Of a DNA stretch of 10,280 bases, positions 7,064 to 10,280 are shown piece after piece; position 1 is the first letter of the stretch; each line of letters starts with the position of its first letter. The position numbers and the translations under genes were made by a program. Source of the DNA: SpSt-77 sp049972045 (GTDB lineage Bacteria > Chloroflexota > Anaerolineae > B4-G1 > DUEL01). The stretch is from positions 1 through 10,280 of the forward strand of contig JBMFKS010000103.1 of the NCBI GenBank assembly GCA_049972045.1, written 5' to 3'. The notes below the pieces were generated by a model. It did no database searches and was not told where the DNA came from. It worked only from the letters and a program-made list of their open reading frames with translations.

Positions 7064-7108
7064 CATCTGCGCATTCGCCCGCAACGGAACCTGGATAAAT
7101 CGGAATCC

Positions 7109-7123
7109 GAGGTGCTGACGATG
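7109..7123 (+). promoter_or_regulatory. Ribosome binding site and ATG of the exporter
   Basis: GAGGTG (7109-7114) lies 6 nt before the ATG at 7121. The protein then begins directly with a zinc ribbon (MLQCSSCGH), as in related FHA proteins. The open frame extends to 7028, but the extra 31 codons have no ribosome site or conserved content. Confidence 0.8.
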
Positions 7124-9925
7124 CTCCAATGCTCCTCCTGCGGACACCGACCGACGAACCCCAACGCTCGTTTCTGTTCGGTGTGTGGGCATCCCCTGAT
7201 GCCACCCGGGCCGGTGCCCGGCGCGCCCCCCGGCCCGCCGCCCTTCACCACCCCCAGTCCACCCGCCGACGGCCACCGCCTGGTCATCTCTATCCCCGGC
7301 CAGTCCGTCCAGGAAGTGGTCCTGAACCGCCCAACGTTCACCATCGGCCGACGCGCGGATAACGACATCGTCCTCCCCCTGGAGTACGTCTCCGGCCACC
7401 ACGGACGGTTGGAGCAGCGGGGCGCGGTCTGGTTCTACACCGACCTGGGCTCCACCAACGGGACGTTCCACAACGGGCGGCGCGTGGCTCCCCATCAGCC
7501 GGTCCCCCTGCAGGAGGGGGACGTCCTGCGCATCGGCGACCCTCTGGGCAACTCGGTCGGATTGACCTTTCGGGCGGGAGCGGCCGGGGCTCCTACCGGA
7601 GTCCCCGTAGGGGTCCCCACCGCCGCTCCCGTCCCCGGGGGCACCATCCACATCGGGAGCACCGCGCTGGGGGCCAAGACTACCCTGATCATCGGCCGCA
7701 ACCCCCAGGCCGATATTCCCCTCTCCGCCCCCACCGTCTCCTGGCAGCATGCCCGCCTGGAACGGACCCCCCGGGGCTATCTGGTCACCGACCTGGGCAG
7801 TACCAACGGCACCTTCGTCAACGGCCAGCGGATCACGGCCCCCTGCCTCCTCCACCCTGGGGATGTGGTCCAGATTGGCCCCTTCCGGCTGGTCTACGAG
7901 GCCACAGGCATCCAGCAATATGCCGCCACCGGCGGGATGCGGCTGGACGGCGTCCGGTTAACCCGCGAGGTGGGCCAGGGTGCCCGGAAGAAACGCATTC
8001 TGGATAACGTCAGCATCTCCATCCTGCCGCGCGAGTTCGTTGCCCTGGTGGGTGCCAGTGGGGCCGGGAAGACCACCCTGATGATGGCGCTCAACGGCTT
8101 CGTCCGCGCCGATCAGGGCCAGGTCCTGGTCAACGGCGAAGACCTCTATCAGCACTTTGACCTCTACCGGACGCTCATCGGTTACGTCCCGCAGGACGAC
8201 ATCATCCACAAGGACCTGACGGTGGCCGAGGCGCTCCGGTACGCGGCCCGTCTTCGTCTTCCACCGGACACGTCCGCCCAGGAAATTGAGCAGCGGATAG
8301 ACCAGGTGCTGCAGGAAGTGGGGATGCTGGCCCAGAAGGACCAGGTCATCTCCAGCCTCAGCGGGGGCCAGCGGAAACGGGTCAACATCGCTGTGGAGTT
8401 GCTGGCCGACCCGTGCCTCTTCTTCCTGGACGAGCCGACTTCTGGCCTGGACCCGGGTCTGGAGAAGAAGATGATGCACACCCTCCGCCACCTGGCCGAC
8501 GGCGGGCGAACGGTGGTGCTGGTCACCCACGCCACAGCCAATATCGCTCAGTGCGATCACGTCTGCTTTATGGCCCAAGGGCGAATGGTCTTTTTCGGCC
8601 CGCCCCACGAAGCGCTGAAGTTCTTCGGTGTCACCAGCGGCGACTTCGCCGACATCTACACTCAATTGGATGACCCCAACCCCAAGGTGGCCCGCCAGAA
8701 AGCCGCCGATTGGGAGGGGCGGTTCAAGGCCTCCCCCCAGTACCAGCAGTACGTCGCTTCCCGGATTCAGGCCGTCCCTCAGGTCCAGCGGCAGGCCGCC
8801 CGGACAGCGGCCGGAAAGCGTCCCCGCGTCAATCCCTTCCTCCAGTTTTTCATCCTCACCCGGCGCTATCTGAACCTGGTCCTGCGGGATAAACTCCTGC
8901 TCACCATTCTGCTGGCAGTGATGCCCGTCATCGCCCTGCTGCTGATGCTCATCGCGGAGTCTCACTGGCTGGTGGGCAACACCGTGGCCGAGATTGAGCA
9001 ACAACTGGCTACGGTGACCCCGGGGCACAGCGTCTCCTACAGCCTGGTCGGCAAGAGCCAGACTCTGTTGATGATGCTGGCTCTGGCCTCTGTCCTGTTG
9101 GGCCTCTTCGGCTCCGCCTACGAAATCGTGAAAGAGCGCCCCATCTACCTTCGGGAGCGCATGGTCACTCTCCGCCTCCTGCCCTATCTGACCTCCAAAG
9201 TTGCGGTGCTGGGCGCCTTTGCCCTCCTCCAGTGTATGCTCCTCCTGCTGGTTCTGGCCCTCAAGATTCGTCTCCCCCGGGAGGGAGTGATATTTCCGGC
9301 CCCGGTGGAGTTCTATATCACGCTGGTGCTGGGCGCCTGGGCGGCCATCATGCTGGGCCTGATGGTCTCCGCGCTGGTCCCCAACAACAACTCTGTCATC
9401 TACGTTGTCCTTCTGCTCCTGTTTTTCCAGATTATCTTCAGCGGGGTCCTCTTTGAGTTGCCCCAGGCCACCCGTCCCCTCTCCAATTTCACGCTCAGCC
9501 GCTGGGCCACCCAGGCCCTGGGGATATCGGCGAACTTGGAATATCTCAACTCTTTGGGGCGGACCCGTTTCCTGCCCGAGCCGCGTGAGGTATCGGTGGA
9601 CGTGGAGAAGCCGGCCGAAGACTGGGAGCCGGTCACCGTCGTGACCCGGACCCAGCAACTGGCGGCTCCCTGCCCCGGCGGCATTCAGGTCACTGTCCCT
9701 ATCAGCGTCCCGGAGGTCACCGTCAACGAGATGGTCACCGTGACGGAGACCGTCACTCAGACGGTGGAGCCGGAGCCGGTGGACGTCGCCACGGCGTTCA
9801 CCTTCCAGATTGATTATACCCGCAGCGCAGGGCACCTGACGAGGGTCTGGGGGATTCTGGCTCTCTGGGGGATGCTCTTCGGGGCAGTAACGCTGATCGT
9901 GCTGAAGCGGAAAGATATGGGGTGA
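7121..9925 (+). CDS. FHA-domain ABC exporter (zinc ribbon, two FHA, ATPase, membrane domain), Rv1747-like
   Basis: A 934-aa ABC half-transporter with ATPase first and membrane domain second, the ABCG order, probably working as a dimer. Residues 4-22 are a zinc ribbon (Cys4, Cys7, Cys19, Cys22), then a Pro-rich linker. FHA1 is about 52-145 (Arg77, SGHH 91-94, GSTNGT 110-115) and FHA2 about 175-262 (Arg193, SWQH 207-210, GSTNGT 226-231). The ATPase (about 275-510) has Walker A GASGAGKTT (311-319), Q-loop Gln358, signature LSGGQ (413-417), Walker B CLFFLDEP (432-439, Glu438) and His470. Six membrane helices lie near 592-612, 645-665, 693-716, 732-753, 758-778 and 907-927. A long Val/Thr-rich outer loop (about 805-900) precedes the last helix. 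The layout resembles Mycobacterium tuberculosis Rv1747, an exporter phosphorylated by kinase PknF, so FHA-mediated phosphothreonine control is likely. The substrate cannot be told from sequence. Confidence 0.95.
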   Translation: MLQCSSCGHRPTNPNARFCSVCGHPLMPPGPVPGAPPGPPPFTTPSPPADGHRLVISIPGQSVQEVVLNRPTFTIGRRADNDIVLPLEYVSGHHGRLEQRGAVWFYTDLGSTNGTFHNGRRVAPHQPVPLQEGDVLRIGDPLGNSVGLTFRAGAAGAPTGVPVGVPTAAPVPGGTIHIGSTALGAKTTLIIGRNPQADIPLSAPTVSWQHARLERTPRGYLVTDLGSTNGTFVNGQRITAPCLLHPGDVVQIGPFRLVYEATGIQQYAATGGMRLDGVRLTREVGQGARKKRILDNVSISILPREFVALVGASGAGKTTLMMALNGFVRADQGQVLVNGEDLYQHFDLYRTLIGYVPQDDIIHKDLTVAEALRYAARLRLPPDTSAQEIEQRIDQVLQEVGMLAQKDQVISSLSGGQRKRVNIAVELLADPCLFFLDEPTSGLDPGLEKKMMHTLRHLADGGRTVVLVTHATANIAQCDHVCFMAQGRMVFFGPPHEALKFFGVTSGDFADIYTQLDDPNPKVARQKAADWEGRFKASPQYQQYVASRIQAVPQVQRQAARTAAGKRPRVNPFLQFFILTRRYLNLVLRDKLLLTILLAVMPVIALLLMLIAESHWLVGNTVAEIEQQLATVTPGHSVSYSLVGKSQTLLMMLALASVLLGLFGSAYEIVKERPIYLRERMVTLRLLPYLTSKVAVLGAFALLQCMLLLLVLALKIRLPREGVIFPAPVEFYITLVLGAWAAIMLGLMVSALVPNNNSVIYVVLLLLFFQIIFSGVLFELPQATRPLSNFTLSRWATQALGISANLEYLNSLGRTRFLPEPREVSVDVEKPAEDWEPVTVVTRTQQLAAPCPGGIQVTVPISVPEVTVNEMVTVTETVTQTVEPEPVDVATAFTFQIDYTRSAGHLTRVWGILALWGMLFGAVTLIVLKRKDMG

Positions 9926-9971
9926 TTATCTACCCTGTCAGCGGGAACCGGCCCCATAGGGAATCCAGGGG

Positions 9972-10034
9972 GTCATTGGGAGCCGCCGCCAGGCGGGGCG
10001 TCATCGCGAGCCGCCGCAGGCGGCGAAGCGATCT
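9972..10034. repeat. Tandem pair of palindromic dispersed-type repeats
   Basis: Copy one (9972-9998) starts gtcattgggagccgccgcc; copy two (10000-10034) starts gtcatcgcgagccgccgc and ends gcgaagcgatct. Copy two contains a perfect 6-bp stem, gccgcc (10010-10015) with ggcggc (10019-10024), around a gca loop. The form GTCATTGCGAGC...GCGAAGCAATCT is a frequent intergenic repeat in many bacteria, and these look like GC-shifted versions of it. Copy one lacks the gaagcgatct end. Confidence 0.6.
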
Positions 10035-10036
10035 CC

Positions 10037-10083
10037 CGGCCCGCGGGGGGATGGCTTCGGGCACTTCGTGCCCCCTCGGGCCG
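10037..10083 (+). terminator. Compact hairpin region, possible terminator of the exporter transcript
   Basis: cggcccg (10037-10043) pairs with cgggccg (10077-10083) and encloses a second perfect hairpin, gggcac (10059-10064) with gtgccc (10068-10073) around ttc. It is very stable but has no T-run, so calling it a terminator is tentative. It may equally be part of the neighbouring repeat cluster. Confidence 0.3.
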
Positions 10084-10263
10084 ATGCCCTCCGGGCCTGG
10101 CAAAGGGCAGGTGGTCCACCTGGAGCCGATGCTCAGGGAGTACTACGAGGTGAGGGGCTACGACTGGTAGACGGGCTACCCGACCCGTTCGGCCCTTGAG
10201 CGCGTGGGCCTGGGGGACGTGGCCGACGAGCTGGAAAAGATGGGTAAGCTGGCAGCAGATTAG
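10084..10263 (+). pseudogene. C-terminal remnant of tungsten aldehyde ferredoxin oxidoreductase, with an internal stop
   Basis: Read in one frame, this stretch gives MPSGPGKGQVVHLEPML, then REYYEVRGYDW, a TAG stop (10168-10170), TGYPTRSALERVGLGDVADE and a short Lys-rich end, terminating at TAG 10261-10263. This matches the very C-terminus of the AOR family (pattern ML-EYY--RGWD--TG-PT---L--LGL), which oxidises aldehydes with a tungsten or molybdenum pterin cofactor. Only about 60 of roughly 600 residues remain, all cofactor and iron-sulfur cluster ligands are absent, and the TAG falls between RGYD and TG, where the family has variable residues (one base from GAG or CAG). The 5' boundary coincides with the repeat/hairpin cluster, suggesting rearrangement there. 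The remnant is not functional. Confidence 0.72.
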
Positions 10264-10280
10264 CGCTAAGGCGGGCTTTG

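Larger units (their letters stand above)
6727..7120. other. 394-bp spacer before the exporter: relic plus inverted repeats
   Basis: I see no functional gene. A frame opening at ATG 6733 has no ribosome site and encodes nothing recognisable. The contents are a relic of a kinase glycine loop (6764-6799), an inverted repeat flanking it (6749-6759 with 6801-6811), and further inverted repeats: 6833-6840 with 6891-6898, 6842-6851 with 6988-6997, 6875-6883 with 6922-6930, and a tight hairpin at 7041-7063. The direct repeat ttccggcgtca occurs at 6871-6881 and 7055-7065. The region may be a structured 5' leader or a decayed inserted piece of DNA. Confidence 0.55.
9926..10280. other. Region after the exporter: palindromic repeats and an oxidoreductase remnant
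   Basis: There is no intact gene in these 355 bp. In order it holds unremarkable sequence (9926-9971), two copies of a palindromic gtcat-gcgag-type repeat (9972-10034), a compact GC-rich hairpin region (10037-10083), and a stop-interrupted C-terminal fragment of an aldehyde ferredoxin oxidoreductase (about 10084-10263). The last 17 bases show nothing recognisable. Confidence 0.6.

Noticed and set aside
6733..7098. 121-codon open frame starting at ATG 6733
   Set aside because: It has no ribosome site and no recognisable domain, and it reads the kinase relic in a different frame from the one that preserves the glycine loop.
7028..7120. Extended N-terminus for the exporter from an earlier start
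   Set aside because: There is no ribosome site, the extra codons cover the hairpin at 7041-7063, and the ATG at 7121 has a good site and begins with the zinc ribbon.
7958..9835. Long open frame on the minus strand (625 codons) inside the exporter gene
   Set aside because: It lies antisense to the ATPase and membrane domains, and its composition (His/Gln/Gly/Asp-rich) is that of a shadow frame.
10168..10170. TAG read as pyrrolysine or another recoded amino acid in the oxidoreductase remnant
   Set aside because: The fragment lacks over 500 residues of the enzyme, so a simple nonsense mutation in a dead remnant is the economical reading.
9922..10170. 82-codon open frame after the exporter as an independent gene
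   Set aside because: Its first half reads through palindromic repeats and hairpins, and only its last part resembles a protein, namely the end of an oxidoreductase cut by a stop.

Overview
The window is GC-rich (roughly two thirds G+C by eye). Its gene types suggest a bacterium of the Chloroflexota, probably Anaerolineae-like. That is an inference from FHA/kinase/NBR1-Ig architectures, a very long multidomain secreted subtilase with a short YRVSLPVVLRN-type tail, and an FHA-fused ABC exporter. No rRNA or other taxonomic marker is present.

Layout, all on the + strand: (1) 2-406, the C-terminal end of an FHA-domain protein that runs off the left edge. (2) 407-714, a spacer with a three-unit 9-bp tandem repeat and a hairpin ahead of the next gene. 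(3) 715-1743, a Ser/Thr protein kinase whose C-terminal membrane segment is cut off by a stop. (4) about 1721-2239, in the +1 frame, an NBR1-Ig-like domain plus a small Cys-containing beta domain, which looks like the detached extracytoplasmic half of the same kinase. (5) 2263-6726, a 1487-aa secreted KP-43-like subtilase with accessory beta domains, starting at GTG 23 nt downstream. (6) 6727-7120, a 394-bp spacer with a possible promoter, a relic of a kinase glycine loop and several inverted repeats. (7) 7121-9925, a zinc ribbon-FHA-FHA-ABC ATPase-membrane domain exporter resembling mycobacterial Rv1747. (8) 9926-10280, a palindromic dispersed-type repeat, a compact hairpin region, and a truncated, stop-interrupted C-terminal remnant of an aldehyde ferredoxin oxidoreductase.

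As a group the genes suggest a phosphothreonine signalling and export locus. The kinase phosphorylates partners, the FHA domains (one in the left-edge protein, two in the exporter) read phosphothreonine, and the exporter would be gated by phosphorylation as proposed for the PknF-Rv1747 pair. The secreted protease sits between kinase and exporter, but nothing in the sequence proves it is functionally tied to them.

The least ordinary points are the kinase/NBR1 break at a CTT-TAA sequence, the kinase-loop relic inside an inverted repeat at 6749-6811, the structured leader of the exporter, a jelly-roll domain nested inside another beta domain of the protease, and the oxidoreductase remnant next to a palindromic repeat. 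I see no CRISPR array, tRNA, rRNA, transposase or phage gene.
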